DNA of 64,000 nt from an uncultured Bacteroidales bacterium (lineage in GTDB: Bacteria > Bacteroidota > Bacteroidia > Bacteroidales > P3), in contig ONEY01000004.1 in NCBI GenBank assembly GCA_900316965.1, positions 1 through 64,000 of the forward strand, in the 5' to 3' direction. Below, in pieces: positions 35,517 to 45,940 of the stretch (position 1 is its first letter; the number at the start of each line of letters is the position of its first letter). The notes under the pieces are model-generated. The model saw only the letters and a program-made list of their open reading frames with translations, did no database searches and was not told the origin of the DNA. Both the position numbers and the translations under genes were made by a program.

Positions 35517-35524
35517 TATTTTTG
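35517..35524 (+). promoter_or_regulatory. Promoter -7 element for the LTA-synthase-like gene
   Basis: TATTTTTG in the AT-rich divergent gap 35302-35617; start of transcription near 35531, about 90 nt before an ATA codon at 35618 that may be the real start. The rest of the gap shows only A/T tracts. Confidence 0.5.
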
Positions 35525-35662
35525 CATCTTGATAGAAGAATCGATCACATTCATATAATCCTATAAAACAGCAATATTACGACTATCTCGAACAATAAAA
35601 ATTTCGCTTTTCCAAACATAAAAAAAGTACTTTGGAATATTCTGCTTGCTTACATAGTATAT

Positions 35663-37525
35663 ATGCTGTGTCGAATAGTTTATGTATGGGAAAACTGGGA
35701 GCTTTTCGCGGGTGGGTGGAACGAACTCAGCCTGTGGATGCTGCTGCGAGGCTGTCTTAGGTTTGACACATCGGCAATATTTTACACCAACGCTCTTTAC
35801 CTGATAATAGCCCTTATTCCTTTTACTATACGCACAAAACAATGGTGGAATATTCTGTCAAGAATAATATATGGCATCATCAATAGCATCGCTGTCATTG
35901 CCAATCTTAGCGACGCGGTTTACTCTCAATTTACCGGACGCCGCACTACGGCTTCTTTCTTCTCCGAATTTGCCGGCGACGACAATCTGGGGACCATTAT
36001 TTTCACCGAAATCGGACGGCACTGGTATCTTGTTCTGATAGGAAGCATACTCATTGCGTCCCTTTGGTTGTTTTACAAAAGCGAAAAAAACGAGACAAAA
36101 AAAACACTCCGCACCTTTACCTATTGGATTCCTCTGCTAGTTTCCATTCCCGTCACACTTATTGCTATGCGTGGAGGTATAATTAACACCTACCGACCCC
36201 TGTCGCTAGCCGACGCGGCACAATATGTGAATCGCCCTAGCGAGACCGCCATCGTGCTCAACACTCCCTTTTCTGTAATACGCACCATCGGTAAAACAGC
36301 CTTCATAGACCCAAAATATTTCAATGACACCGAACTGACACTAATATACAACCCTGAGCACTACCCGGTAACCGACTCCTTGCCATCGCTCGACAACAAA
36401 AAAAATGTCGTTATAATCATCCTTGAAAGCTTTGGGCGTGAATACACCGGTTTCTTCAACAAAGACTTGGAAGATGGCAAATATAAAGGATACACTCCTT
36501 TTATCGATTCTCTGCTGAGTGTGTCGCTGACTTGGCAACAAACCTTCGCAAACGGCAGACGCAGTATCGATGCCATGCCTGCCATTTTGTCGTCAATACC
36601 AATGTTTATAGAACCTTTCTTTATGACAGGCTACTCTCTTAACCGCATCACTAGCCTAGCTGGCCTTTTGAAAGATGAGGGATACAACTCCGCATTCTTT
36701 CATGGCGCCAACAATGGATCGATGGGTTTCGAGAACTATGCTCTCGCAGCAGGTTTCGACCAATATCTCGGCCGCAACGAGTACAATAACGACAAACGAT
36801 TTGGTGGCAATAACGATTTTGACGGCACATGGGCCATCTGGGATGAACCTTTCCTCCAATTTTACGCCACAAAAATGAGCGAAATGGAAGAGCCCTTCGC
36901 TACTGCTGTATTCACAGCTTCTTCCCACCACCCATTTGTTATTCCCGAGCAATACAAAGACATTTACCCTGAAGAGGAATTGGTTATGCACAAATGCATT
37001 CGCTATAGTGACAACGCTCTGAGAAAATTCTTCGCAACAGCCAGCCAACAGCCTTGGTTCAAAAACACCATCTTCGTCATAACAAACGACCATACCAATA
37101 TATCAAACCACGACATATACAAAACACCTCAAGGGCTTTACAGGGGTCTCTTGTTTATTTATGATCCATCTGGCAAGTTGCCCCGTGGGGTACGACCTGG
37201 CATAGCAAGCCAAATCGACATTATGCCAACCCTACTAGGCCTACTTGGTTACGACAGACCTTTCGTAGCTTTTGGACAAAATCTTTTGGAAACCCCTGCC
37301 GACAGCATGTGGACAATCAACTACAATGGTGGTATTTACCAGTTTATGCAAGGCGACACATTAATTCAGTTCGACGGAAACCAAATCTCCAATTGCTACG
37401 ACATCCATTCCGATCCTTACATGAAACATTCATTACCCCATCATCCCAAAAAAATGGAGCTTAAATTGAAAGCCATCATTCAACAATACATGAAAAGAAT
37501 GTCGGAGGACCGACTTACCCTATAA
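35663..37525 (+). CDS. LTA synthase-like membrane sulfatase (phosphoglycerol transferase family)
   Basis: 620 residues from the first ATG. About five membrane segments up to residue 175, then a sulfatase-fold domain: E255 in IIILESFG (metal ligand), S301 in NGRRSIDAMPAI at the nucleophile position, HGANNGSMGFENY, and TNDHTN (about 473) for metal binding. In Bacteroidota such proteins transfer phosphoglycerol or phosphoethanolamine-like groups to envelope glycans. The frame is open upstream to 35567, and the preceding codons encode KKVLWNILLAYIVY, the missing half of the first membrane helix, preceded by ATA at 35618. The real start may therefore be ATA; see findings. Confidence 0.82.
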   Translation: MLCRIVYVWENWELFAGGWNELSLWMLLRGCLRFDTSAIFYTNALYLIIALIPFTIRTKQWWNILSRIIYGIINSIAVIANLSDAVYSQFTGRRTTASFFSEFAGDDNLGTIIFTEIGRHWYLVLIGSILIASLWLFYKSEKNETKKTLRTFTYWIPLLVSIPVTLIAMRGGIINTYRPLSLADAAQYVNRPSETAIVLNTPFSVIRTIGKTAFIDPKYFNDTELTLIYNPEHYPVTDSLPSLDNKKNVVIIILESFGREYTGFFNKDLEDGKYKGYTPFIDSLLSVSLTWQQTFANGRRSIDAMPAILSSIPMFIEPFFMTGYSLNRITSLAGLLKDEGYNSAFFHGANNGSMGFENYALAAGFDQYLGRNEYNNDKRFGGNNDFDGTWAIWDEPFLQFYATKMSEMEEPFATAVFTASSHHPFVIPEQYKDIYPEEELVMHKCIRYSDNALRKFFATASQQPWFKNTIFVITNDHTNISNHDIYKTPQGLYRGLLFIYDPSGKLPRGVRPGIASQIDIMPTLLGLLGYDRPFVAFGQNLLETPADSMWTINYNGGIYQFMQGDTLIQFDGNQISNCYDIHSDPYMKHSLPHHPKKMELKLKAIIQQYMKRMSEDRLTL

Positions 37526-37576
37526 TCAATCAAGACTTATATCTCCTATACATCAACCTTTATAAAACGAACAAGT

Positions 37577-38068
37577 ATGTCTACATTCTGGATAATTCTA
37601 GCCATAATTATGATTTTGGTAGGTTTGCTGGGTTCGGTAGTGCCTGGCTTGGCAGGACCTCCTTTCAGTTGGCTCGGGCTCCTCTTTGTCAATTTTAGCA
37701 ACGCTGTCGACTATAGCCTCACTTTTATACTAATTACGGCAGCAGTAGCGGCTATTATCACCGTAATGGATTACGTGATTCCCTCTCTAAGCACAAAACA
37801 TCACGGTGGCAGCAAAGCCGGCGTATGGGGCTGCAATATAGGACTTGTGATTTCCATTGTGGGGCTTCCCTTTGGTCCCACCGGCTTGCTGGGTGTGGTT
37901 CTCTGGCCTTTTGTAGGCGCTTTGGTTGGCGAACTTCTTAGCGGCAAACAAAAACGTGAGGCTCTCCGCGCCGCTTGGGGAGCATTCCTTGGATTCCTCG
38001 CCGGCACAGGTCTGAAACTGGCCTATGGCATCTTCGCCGCGATCTTCGTCATCAAAGGCCTCTTCTGA
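37577..38068 (+). CDS. DUF456 family membrane protein
   Basis: 163 residues, four or five hydrophobic segments. The glycine-rich pattern ([48 protein letters not shown]) matches DUF456. Function unknown. Starts 51 nt after the LTA-synthase-like stop, so it may be in the same operon. Its last 17 nt overlap the 3' end of queF on the opposite strand. Confidence 0.85.
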   Translation: MSTFWIILAIIMILVGLLGSVVPGLAGPPFSWLGLLFVNFSNAVDYSLTFILITAAVAAIITVMDYVIPSLSTKHHGGSKAGVWGCNIGLVISIVGLPFGPTGLLGVVLWPFVGALVGELLSGKQKREALRAAWGAFLGFLAGTGLKLAYGIFAAIFVIKGLF

Positions 38069-38510
38069 AAAGACGCTCCTCGGCCATACGCTCATATTTT
38101 GTACCTGGACGACCATAATTGGCATAGGGGTGGATTGCTATGCCTCCTCGAGGAGTGAATAGGCCTATAACTTCCAAATAACGCGGTTCCATAAGTCGCA
38201 CAAGATCCTTCATAATTATATTGACACAATCCTCGTGAAAGTCCCCATGATTGCGGAACGAGAAAAGGTAAAGCTTCAAACTCTTGCTCTCGACCATACG
38301 ACGATCTGGAATATATTGTATGCGTATTTCTGCAAAATCAGGCTGTCCTGTGATAGGACATAATGTTGTAAACTCGGGACATAAGAGCTCTACCCAGTAG
38401 TCGTTTCCCTGATGAAGATTCTCAAAAGTCTCCAAAACCTCTGGCGTGTAGTCGGTCTTATACTCTGTTTTATGACCTAGGGCATGCAAATCATCTTTTT
38501 CGCGATTCAT
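38052..38510 (-). CDS. queF: NADPH-dependent preQ0 reductase QueF
   Basis: 152 residues, the short (unimodular) form. C51 in [12 protein letters not shown] is the catalytic cysteine forming the thioimide with preQ0, D58 the acid; ESKSLKLY and FHEDC are the remaining family motifs. It converts 7-cyano-7-deazaguanine to preQ1 in queuosine synthesis. Other queuosine genes are not in the window, and no preQ1 riboswitch is apparent upstream. Overlaps DUF456 tail to tail. Confidence 0.93.
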   Translation of the reverse strand: MNREKDDLHALGHKTEYKTDYTPEVLETFENLHQGNDYWVELLCPEFTTLCPITGQPDFAEIRIQYIPDRRMVESKSLKLYLFSFRNHGDFHEDCVNIIMKDLVRLMEPRYLEVIGLFTPRGGIAIHPYANYGRPGTKYERMAEERLFRRGL

Positions 38511-38661
38511 ATCTATCTATTTTTTTTGTTTCAAATCATTTTTACTGAGATAACATCACAATTCATTGTCATTATTATCCATTATAACACCATTCAACAT
38601 ACACATATCCCTCTCTTTTACAAAATATTACACGTAACACAATGTATTATTATTGCTAAAA

Positions 38662-38669
38662 CAAAGATA
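38662..38669 (-). promoter_or_regulatory. Possible queF promoter -7 element
   Basis: Minus-strand TATCTTTG about 150 nt before the queF start, with TTTG 15 nt upstream (shorter than ideal). Confidence 0.35.
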
Positions 38670-38744
38670 CTAATAATAATCCATCAAACACTGTTTCTGT
38701 CAAAAAATAAATCTCTCTGCCAACCTATCTTCTAAACTATTTTG

Positions 38745-38970
38745 TATATTTGCACAGAATAACAAAACGCTAAAGCTTATATTACAACTTGTACATCAGA
38801 TAAATAATTACACTTTCAATAACAAATCGCAATCTTTTTTAGAATCAATCAAATCATAATTTCAAACGTTTATTATTATTAATCAACAACAAACAAGGAT
38901 ACATCTTCAACTTTCATATATTATGACTATTATATAATCAATGAATACTCTAACATAAATTATATTTCTC
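38745..38970 (+). promoter_or_regulatory. Promoter and long AT-rich leader of the C10 protease
   Basis: TATATTTG at 38745-38752 is a perfect -7 element. The next 218 nt up to the ATG at 38971 contain no ORF and no strong hairpin, so the mRNA would have an unusually long, A/T-rich leader unless another start of transcription lies closer. Confidence 0.45.
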
Positions 38971-41094
38971 ATGATAAAAAAGTTATTATTACTTTGTTTA
39001 GCCGCCACATTCTCAGGCCTTTTTTCTTACGCTAATCCTGTTGACCCTACAACGGCTCATAAAGTTGCGACAGCATTCATGAAAAAAGCCGGCATTGATA
39101 CCAAAGGAAGCAATGTCATCGACATCACAAAAAGTACTGACTTCAACGACATCTACATTTTCTCCATTTTGAACAATAACGGATTTATCATTATTTCTGC
39201 TGACGACAACAGCTCTCCTATTCTTGCTTATAGCGACAACAATCCTTTTATTATAACTGGAATGCCCGACCATATTCATGCATGGATTGAAGGCTACTGC
39301 CGTATGGTGCGACACAACAGTAGTGCCTCCTATTCTAAATCCGCCGATGAGGAATGGCAAGAGCTTCTCAACAACGATGGGAAATCATATCCTACTAAAG
39401 CCAACGTGCAACCAATGCTACAAACTCAATGGGGCCAAAGTCCCTATTACAATGAATTATGTCCTGACGACCCCTCTAACGGAGGCCGAGCGGTAAGCGG
39501 TTGCACAGCAACAGCCACAGCGCAGATTATGAAATACTTCTCCCACCCTACCATAGGATATGGGTCCTGTTCATTTGTACACGACCGCCTAGGAGAACTT
39601 AGCGCCGACTATGGAAACACAACCTATCTCTTCGACAGTATGCCTTCGAGCATCGATGAAAACAGTTCTGCTGTAGAAATCAATTCTGTAGCAACACTCA
39701 TCTATCATGTCGGTGTCGCTGTACACATGAACTACAGTTTCCTTGGCAGTGGCGGCAAAACAGCAAGCTACGGCTATGGCGGTGAGGCTTCATCAGAAAA
39801 TGCCCTTAAATACAACTTCAAATACAGTCCCTACATCTGGACAGCTTTCCGCACAGACTACAACATTGACGAATGGACTGAGCTCATGAAAAACGAACTT
39901 TTCAATGGTCGTCCTATTCTTTATGCTGGCTACGACTCTATTCAGTCGGGGCACGCCTTCGTCATCGACGGATGGCAGGGCAATGTGAAAAAATTTCATT
40001 TCAACTGGGGCTGGAAAGGCGGCGCCGACGGATGGTATATGCTCTATGACCTTCACCCCAACGGCACCTCATATCATTTCGACGACTTCGCCACAGCAAC
40101 TATAGGTATTGAACCCTTCGACGGTTTCGACCCGTCATCCACAACGAGGGTAACAACAACGGCTGTAGACGCGAATGGCAACGCTACTACCCACGGTGTC
40201 GTAACCGGTGCGGGCACCTACAATTTCGGCGACACCTTAACACTCACAGCCACAGCCACAGACGAAGCATATCGCTTTGTAAGATGGAACGACGGATGCC
40301 GATACAATCCCCGCAGCACCGTGGCCACAGGTGGCTCTTTGGAACTGTCGGCAATATTCGCACCACTGAAAGCCGACACCATACGCTTCTACACTTCTGG
40401 CAACGCCATGAACCGCGCCTCAAACATTCCCAACGGCCTCGGAGAAGACTCTATATGGGGCATAAGAATCCCTGCTAAAGCTATCACTGCCGGCAGCAGC
40501 CTCAAAGCACTCAAAATAATGGGTCGAAAGAGCGGCAACCACGACATAACAATACTCACTGGCAACGACAACCCGTCAGAGACAGTATACTCATCATCTT
40601 TCCGTTCCTACATAAACTACCCATACTGCTGGTACACCTATACCCTCGACAACCCTGTAACCCTAGACGGGACACAATCACTCTGGATAGTGCTGAAATG
40701 TACCGATGTAGACACTCCTGGCGTTTTCTCCATTTATGGTGGCAACGCCAATGGTATGCTAAGCGGCGAAAGCCTCACTCCAATGTCGGACAACTGGAAA
40801 TTCAGCTGGATGATAGACGCTTTATTTGAAGACAATGTCGGCATAAACGACAATCATCTTTCGACTCTAAAATTCCAACTCTACCCAAACCCAACCAGCA
40901 ACAACTTGTCGCTCAGTAATATACCTAACAACGCCTCAATTGAGATTATCGACTTAAACGGGCACAAAATATATACCACACAATCTGTAGGCACCGAGAT
41001 GACCATTAGTGATGCGAAATTATCACCGGGCATCTACCTCGTCCGCGTCACAAGCGACAAAGGCATCGGGACACAGCGATTGGTGGTGAAGTAA
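38971..41094 (+). CDS. C10-family cysteine protease with T9SS sorting domain
   Basis: 707 residues; signal peptide 1-21. Residues 24-110 are a Spi/propeptide-like inhibitor domain (VATAFMKKAG, GFIIISADDNSSPILAYS). The catalytic domain carries C178 in VSGCTATATAQIMKY and H328 in SGHAFVIDGW, followed by FHFNWGWKGGADGWY, as in streptopain and Porphyromonas PrtT. An InlB-like repeat (about 385-465) and a beta domain precede the type A sorting domain (about 628-707, YPNPTSNNLSLS, SPGIYLVRV, RLVVK). Predicted secreted proteinase with an autoinhibiting propeptide. Confidence 0.88.
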   Translation: MIKKLLLLCLAATFSGLFSYANPVDPTTAHKVATAFMKKAGIDTKGSNVIDITKSTDFNDIYIFSILNNNGFIIISADDNSSPILAYSDNNPFIITGMPDHIHAWIEGYCRMVRHNSSASYSKSADEEWQELLNNDGKSYPTKANVQPMLQTQWGQSPYYNELCPDDPSNGGRAVSGCTATATAQIMKYFSHPTIGYGSCSFVHDRLGELSADYGNTTYLFDSMPSSIDENSSAVEINSVATLIYHVGVAVHMNYSFLGSGGKTASYGYGGEASSENALKYNFKYSPYIWTAFRTDYNIDEWTELMKNELFNGRPILYAGYDSIQSGHAFVIDGWQGNVKKFHFNWGWKGGADGWYMLYDLHPNGTSYHFDDFATATIGIEPFDGFDPSSTTRVTTTAVDANGNATTHGVVTGAGTYNFGDTLTLTATATDEAYRFVRWNDGCRYNPRSTVATGGSLELSAIFAPLKADTIRFYTSGNAMNRASNIPNGLGEDSIWGIRIPAKAITAGSSLKALKIMGRKSGNHDITILTGNDNPSETVYSSSFRSYINYPYCWYTYTLDNPVTLDGTQSLWIVLKCTDVDTPGVFSIYGGNANGMLSGESLTPMSDNWKFSWMIDALFEDNVGINDNHLSTLKFQLYPNPTSNNLSLSNIPNNASIEIIDLNGHKIYTTQSVGTEMTISDAKLSPGIYLVRVTSDKGIGTQRLVVK

Positions 41095-41133
41095 CTAAGA
41101 GACAACTGCTCACAGAAAGATAAGCACAAACGC

Positions 41134-41334
41134 TCAAAAGCGAACCAAGCACAATACAGGGTATTCTTTCTTATATTTTTCAAAACAATTTAGGAGTTCC
41201 TTGCTGTAACTCTCGTTTTTGTATCGTTTATAAGCGACAAACCACATCACGAAATAGCAAAGTATTGGTGGCAGCATCCAGAAATATATGCTGAGTTGTA
41301 CTCCGAAAACAATACATATCAGCAAAATAATCAT
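41134..41334 (-). CDS. Small membrane protein of unknown function
   Basis: 66 residues: one or two hydrophobic segments (2-33), then a Lys/Tyr-rich cytosolic tail (YKRYKNESYSKELL). Not recognised. The composition looks like a real membrane protein rather than a shadow, since nothing lies on the other strand, but no promoter or conserved neighbour supports it. Confidence 0.4.
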   Translation of the reverse strand: MIILLICIVFGVQLSIYFWMLPPILCYFVMWFVAYKRYKNESYSKELLNCFEKYKKEYPVLCLVRF

Positions 41335-41470
41335 AGAAGTATAGAAGCAGGAAAAGAAAGGTAAGAATGATTCTGCTATATTTTCAGTCGTCCAAGTTTA
41401 CCGCTTTCCTCAACGCATCCATCCGTTATAGACGGTGCACAAGCAAAGGTCTAGTATGTTCTTACAGTTA

Positions 41471-42769
41471 TCACTCTTTTGCTACGCCCTTGTTGACAGG
41501 CCTTGAGCCGACAAGGGCATAGTAGAGGATGTAGGCGAAGCCCGCAACAGCAACCCAATAGCTGGGCTGGTAGCCGCTTACACCATAAATGTCGACCACA
41601 CCGTTCATCAGCAACGGCAGGATACCACCACCGCACACCAGCGCCATAAAGAGTCCCGATGCACGCTCGGTGTAGGCTCCTAGTCCCTCAACGGCAAGGT
41701 TGAAGATGCCTCCCCACATCACACTGGTGCATAGGCCAACGCATACGAGCAGAGCACCGCTGAGTGGAATAAGGTTCATACCAAAACCTTTGGCTCCGTT
41801 GAAGCCGGGGAAGTTAATCATCGTAGTGGCAGGAACAAAGATAGCTATCACCACAAGTGCGATGGCAATACTTGCAACAGTTGCAATCATTGCACGCGGA
41901 GACACTTTGCTACCAACAAGACCGCCAATCAGACGACCTACGAGCATCAGCAACCAGTAGAACGCAGTCACGCTGCCAGCGACAGCTTCAGCACTGACAC
42001 CTTCGGCAAAGAAATGCATCTCGGGATTCTGCAACCACTTGTTCAAAATATTGGGCACGCCAACCTCGACTCCCACATAGATGAAGATGGCGATGGCTCC
42101 CATCACGAAATGGCGGAACTTAAAGAGCCCCTTGTAGGTCAACTCCGACGAGTCGGCCTTCTGAGTTTGTTCGTTCTCAGGGATCTTGGTCAACAGAATT
42201 ACGATAAATGCAACGGCAAAAATGGCCAACGCTGTATACATAAGCGGAAAAGTATCGCTTATCTTTGCATCTACAATACTAGGAATCAGCAAACCAGTGA
42301 TAACAATAACTGCCGTACCGCACAAAGAATTGAAAGTGCCTCCGAACTGTATCAGCTGGTTGCCCTTGTTGCCGCCACCACCAAGTCGGTTAAGCATCGG
42401 ATTGACAACGGTGTTGAGCAAACACATCGAGAATCCTGCCACCAAAGCACCAATCAGATATATTCCAAAGCTGCCTATCAAACCAGAACACAGCTGTATG
42501 GCAACACCGATGAAACCAACACTGACAGCCACAAGCGAAGTACGTTTGTAGCCACGTTTCTGCAACATATTACCGGCAGGAATACCCATAATGGCATAAG
42601 CTATGAAGTTGGCAAAGACGCCAAGCGTTCCTTGCCAGTTGGGAATAGTAAACTGATTCTTGAGGATGTCTCCCATTGGTGATGCCAGATTAGTGACAAA
42701 GGAAATCATACCGAAGAGCAAGATCATAACCACGATGGGTATGGCATAGTTTTGTTTTTTCTGTTCCAT
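41471..42769 (-). CDS. FucP-type MFS sugar transporter
   Basis: 432 residues, twelve predicted membrane segments. The start (PIVVMILLFGMISFVTNLASP) and the NFIAYAIMGIPAGNMLQKRGYKRT loop fit the FHS/FucP family that imports sugars (fucose, glucose/galactose) with protons. The sugar cannot be told from sequence. It lies 42 nt after atpG on the same strand; readthrough from the ATP synthase operon is possible but no link in function is known. Confidence 0.82.
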   Translation of the reverse strand: MEQKKQNYAIPIVVMILLFGMISFVTNLASPMGDILKNQFTIPNWQGTLGVFANFIAYAIMGIPAGNMLQKRGYKRTSLVAVSVGFIGVAIQLCSGLIGSFGIYLIGALVAGFSMCLLNTVVNPMLNRLGGGGNKGNQLIQFGGTFNSLCGTAVIVITGLLIPSIVDAKISDTFPLMYTALAIFAVAFIVILLTKIPENEQTQKADSSELTYKGLFKFRHFVMGAIAIFIYVGVEVGVPNILNKWLQNPEMHFFAEGVSAEAVAGSVTAFYWLLMLVGRLIGGLVGSKVSPRAMIATVASIAIALVVIAIFVPATTMINFPGFNGAKGFGMNLIPLSGALLVCVGLCTSVMWGGIFNLAVEGLGAYTERASGLFMALVCGGGILPLLMNGVVDIYGVSGYQPSYWVAVAGFAYILYYALVGSRPVNKGVAKE

Positions 42770-42811
42770 TATGAAAAGAAATGTTGTGGATCCTAGAATA
42801 TTAAATATATA

Positions 42812-43693
42812 TTAGTTTTTCAAAGCTTCGGAACCGCTGACGATTTCAATAATCTCATTAGTAATGGCTGCCTGACGCGCTTTGTTGTAGGACAAGCGAA
42901 GCTCTTTGAGCAATTCAGTGGCATTGTCGGTAGCCTTCTGCATAGCTGTCATACGCGCACCATGCTCGGCAGCGAGGGAGTCGAGAATGACACGATAGAA
43001 CTGTGAGCGCAGAGTCATAGGTATCATATCACGCATGATAGTCTCCTTGTCAGGCTCATAGATATAATCATTCTTCGTTTTCGTCTCCCCATCAACCCTC
43101 TCACGATCCTTATTGGCAACAGGCAAGAACTGTTCACAGCTGAGTATCTGTGTAAGAGAGTTTTTGAATTGGTTGTAAACAATCTCAACAACATCATACT
43201 CCTTGTTGCAGAAAGAATCCATAATGCTTTGGCAAAGATTAACAATATCATCGAAATTGGGATTATCAAGCAGATCATCGTAACTCCCGACAACAAGATT
43301 TTTTTGCTTTTGAAAGAATTCGCTGCCGCGTTTACCAAGAGTAATCATCTTAACCTCAGGATGTGAAGGCAAAGAGTCATAATAGGCCAACCGTGAGGAT
43401 GCCTCTTTAATGACATTGGAGTTGAAAGCGCCACAAAGACCTTTGTTTGAGGTCACCACCACCAAAAGCACACGCTCTTTGATTCGTTGCTCATGGTAAG
43501 GTGTCTGCACACCGTCTTCAATATCAATATCGGCAACAATAGAAGCCAACTGGGCAGCGTAGGGACGCATGCCCATGATGGCATTTTGTGCGCGGCGGAA
43601 TTTTGCAGCCGAGACCATCTTCATAGCCGAGGTGATCTGCTGCGTGCTGCTTACCGACGCTATACGTGTTCTGACTTCTTTAAGATTAGCCAT
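42812..43693 (-). CDS. atpG: ATP synthase subunit gamma
   Basis: 293 residues. N-terminal NLKEVRTRIASVSSTQQITSAMKMVSAAK and C-terminal LSYNKARQAAITNEIIEIVSG coiled coils are the rotor shaft of F1; the LLVVVTSNKGLCGAFN segment is the central Rossmann-like part. Last ATP synthase gene here, 21 nt after atpA. Confidence 0.95.
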   Translation of the reverse strand: MANLKEVRTRIASVSSTQQITSAMKMVSAAKFRRAQNAIMGMRPYAAQLASIVADIDIEDGVQTPYHEQRIKERVLLVVVTSNKGLCGAFNSNVIKEASSRLAYYDSLPSHPEVKMITLGKRGSEFFQKQKNLVVGSYDDLLDNPNFDDIVNLCQSIMDSFCNKEYDVVEIVYNQFKNSLTQILSCEQFLPVANKDRERVDGETKTKNDYIYEPDKETIMRDMIPMTLRSQFYRVILDSLAAEHGARMTAMQKATDNATELLKELRLSYNKARQAAITNEIIEIVSGSEALKN

Positions 43694-43714
43694 AGCGTTT
43701 TGTTAACGTTGACT

Positions 43715-45295
43715 TTATTTTGAATACTTGGCGCTGAGGTCAGCGGCAACCGAGCGCATAGTTGCGAGGTCTTCATCCACCAATTTACCAGCCTTGAGGT
43801 TGGCAAGCAACTGCGGATGGTTCTGACGCAAGAAGAAGAGATACTCTGCCTCAAAATTGCGGACCTTGTCCACAGGCACCTTCTGAATCAATCCGTTGGT
43901 CCCACAGAAGATTATGGCCACTTGTTCCTCAACAGGCATAGGCGAGTACTGGGGCTGCTTAAGAATTTCAACATTGCGAACACCTTTGTCCAACACGGCC
44001 TTGGTGGCTGCATCGAGGTCGCTGCCAAACTTCGAGAAAGCCTCAAGTTCACGATATTGTGCCTGGTCTAGTTTCAGAGTTCCTGCAATTTTCTTCATCG
44101 ACTTAATCTGAGCCTTGCCGCCCACTCGCGACACCGAGATACCCACATTGATAGCTGGACGTACACCGCTGTTGAACAAGTTGGTCTCAAGGAATATCTG
44201 ACCATCGGTGATAGAGATGACGTTGGTGGGGATATAAGCCGAAACGTCACCAGCTTGCGTCTCAATGATAGGCAATGCCGTAAGCGATCCACCACCACGC
44301 ACCTTGTCTCGCAACGAAGCCGGAAGGTCGTTCATCTGACGCGCAATCTCATCACTCTGAATGATACGTGCGGCACGTTCAAGCAGACGCGAGTGCAGAT
44401 AGAAAACGTCGCCAGGATATGCCTCACGTCCTGGTGGGCGACGGAGAAGCAGCGAAACCTCACGATAGGCCACAGCCTGCTTCGAAAGGTCATCGTAGAT
44501 AACCAAAGCGTTGCGCCCCGTGTCGCGGAAATACTCACCAATAGCAGCTCCGGCAAAAGGAGCATAGAACTGCATAGCGGCAGGGTCGGAAGCAGTAGCG
44601 GCAACGACAATGGTGTATTCCATAGCACCCTTCTCCTCAAGGTTCTTCACCAAGTTGGCAACAGTAGAGCCCTTCTGGCCGCAGGCAACATAAATACAAT
44701 ATACCGGGTCACCGGCATCATAAAAATTCTTCTGGTTAATAATAGTGTCAATGGCAATAGCTGTCTTACCTGTCTGACGGTCGCCAATGATAAGCTCACG
44801 CTGTCCGCGTCCAATAGGAATCATTGAGTCAATAGCCTTAATACCTGTCTGTAGAGGCTGTTCCACAGGTTGACGATAGATAACGCCAGGAGCCTTGCGC
44901 TCGATAGGCATATCGAAAAGCTCACCACCAATGGGACCCTTGCCGTCAATAGGCTCACCTATTGTGTTGATGACACGACCCACAAGTTGTTCGCCCACTT
45001 TGACCGAAGCAATACGCTTGGTGCGCTTTACAGTGTCTCCCTCGTTGATAGTGTTGGACTCAGCCAGCATAACGATACCGACATTGTCCTCCTCAAGGTT
45101 CTGCACAATGCCCTGCTCACCCGTGGCAAACTCAACCAATTCGCCCGACTGAGCATTGTTGAGACCATAGACACGCGCGATGCCGTCACCAACGGTAAGA
45201 ACAGTGCCAACCTCCTCAAGAGCGACATCGAGGTCGACATCGGCCAGTTGTTTTTTAAGAATCGCCGAAACCTCGGCGGGTTTTATCTCTGACAT
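43715..45295 (-). CDS. atpA: ATP synthase subunit alpha
   Basis: 526 residues. Walker A GDRQTGKT near 172, [28 protein letters not shown] and [11 protein letters not shown] are standard for the non-catalytic nucleotide-binding subunit of F1. Preceded by atpH with a 42-nt gap. Confidence 0.97.
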   Translation of the reverse strand: MSEIKPAEVSAILKKQLADVDLDVALEEVGTVLTVGDGIARVYGLNNAQSGELVEFATGEQGIVQNLEEDNVGIVMLAESNTINEGDTVKRTKRIASVKVGEQLVGRVINTIGEPIDGKGPIGGELFDMPIERKAPGVIYRQPVEQPLQTGIKAIDSMIPIGRGQRELIIGDRQTGKTAIAIDTIINQKNFYDAGDPVYCIYVACGQKGSTVANLVKNLEEKGAMEYTIVVAATASDPAAMQFYAPFAGAAIGEYFRDTGRNALVIYDDLSKQAVAYREVSLLLRRPPGREAYPGDVFYLHSRLLERAARIIQSDEIARQMNDLPASLRDKVRGGGSLTALPIIETQAGDVSAYIPTNVISITDGQIFLETNLFNSGVRPAINVGISVSRVGGKAQIKSMKKIAGTLKLDQAQYRELEAFSKFGSDLDAATKAVLDKGVRNVEILKQPQYSPMPVEEQVAIIFCGTNGLIQKVPVDKVRNFEAEYLFFLRQNHPQLLANLKAGKLVDEDLATMRSVAADLSAKYSK

Positions 45296-45337
45296 ATAAT
45301 TTTAATGATTATTGATTCATAAAAATAGAGAAATGCG

Positions 45338-45895
45338 TCACAGTTTACTTTCATAAACGTTCTTGCTGAAGTCTCTACGCAGCTTGGCAACCTGAGTGCT
45401 GATGCTGGCGTCGTACATATTATTGTCGAACGACACACAAAAACCACCCATAATCGAAGAGTCCACCTTGGAATGCAACTCCACCTTCTTGTTGGTATAG
45501 TCACCCACAGCTTTCTCCACCGACTTTGCGATATCATCATCGATAGGCGCGGCCGTAACAAGCTGCGAAAGAACAATACCCCGGTCGTCACGATACAATT
45601 CAACAAAAGCGTTGGCAATACCCTTGAGGTTTACCGAACGACGCTTGCGCACAACAAAAGCAAGAAAAAGCATGGAGACTTTCGACACCTTGTTTTCAAA
45701 AAGCTCTTTTAGTATTGCCACTTTTTTAGCCTCACGTATGACAGGGTTGGCAAAGATAGTGGCAAGAATATGATTCTCGCAGCAAACATCGTAGACATGC
45801 CTCATGTCTTTGTTGGCCGCGTCCAACTGTCCCATATCGCGAGCCACCAGGAAAAGAGCCTTGGCATAATTGATATTAATTCTATAGTCTTCCAC
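45338..45895 (-). CDS. atpH: ATP synthase subunit delta
   Basis: 185 residues. Six-helix N-terminal domain (NYAKALFLVARDMGQ; FANPVIREAKKVAILKELF) and C-terminal part ending GGFCVSFDNNMYDASISTQVAKLRRDF, as in subunit delta/OSCP linking F1 to the peripheral stalk. Lies between atpF and atpA. Confidence 0.92.
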   Translation of the reverse strand: MEDYRININYAKALFLVARDMGQLDAANKDMRHVYDVCCENHILATIFANPVIREAKKVAILKELFENKVSKVSMLFLAFVVRKRRSVNLKGIANAFVELYRDDRGIVLSQLVTAAPIDDDIAKSVEKAVGDYTNKKVELHSKVDSSIMGGFCVSFDNNMYDASISTQVAKLRRDFSKNVYESKL

Positions 45896-45940
45896 TGTGA
45901 TATTGAAGTTGATAATTGATACTAGGCAAAAGCCGGCACA

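Noticed and set aside
38511..38660. preQ1 riboswitch upstream of queF
   Set aside because: No preQ1-type pseudoknot or conserved loop could be recognised in the AT-rich leader.
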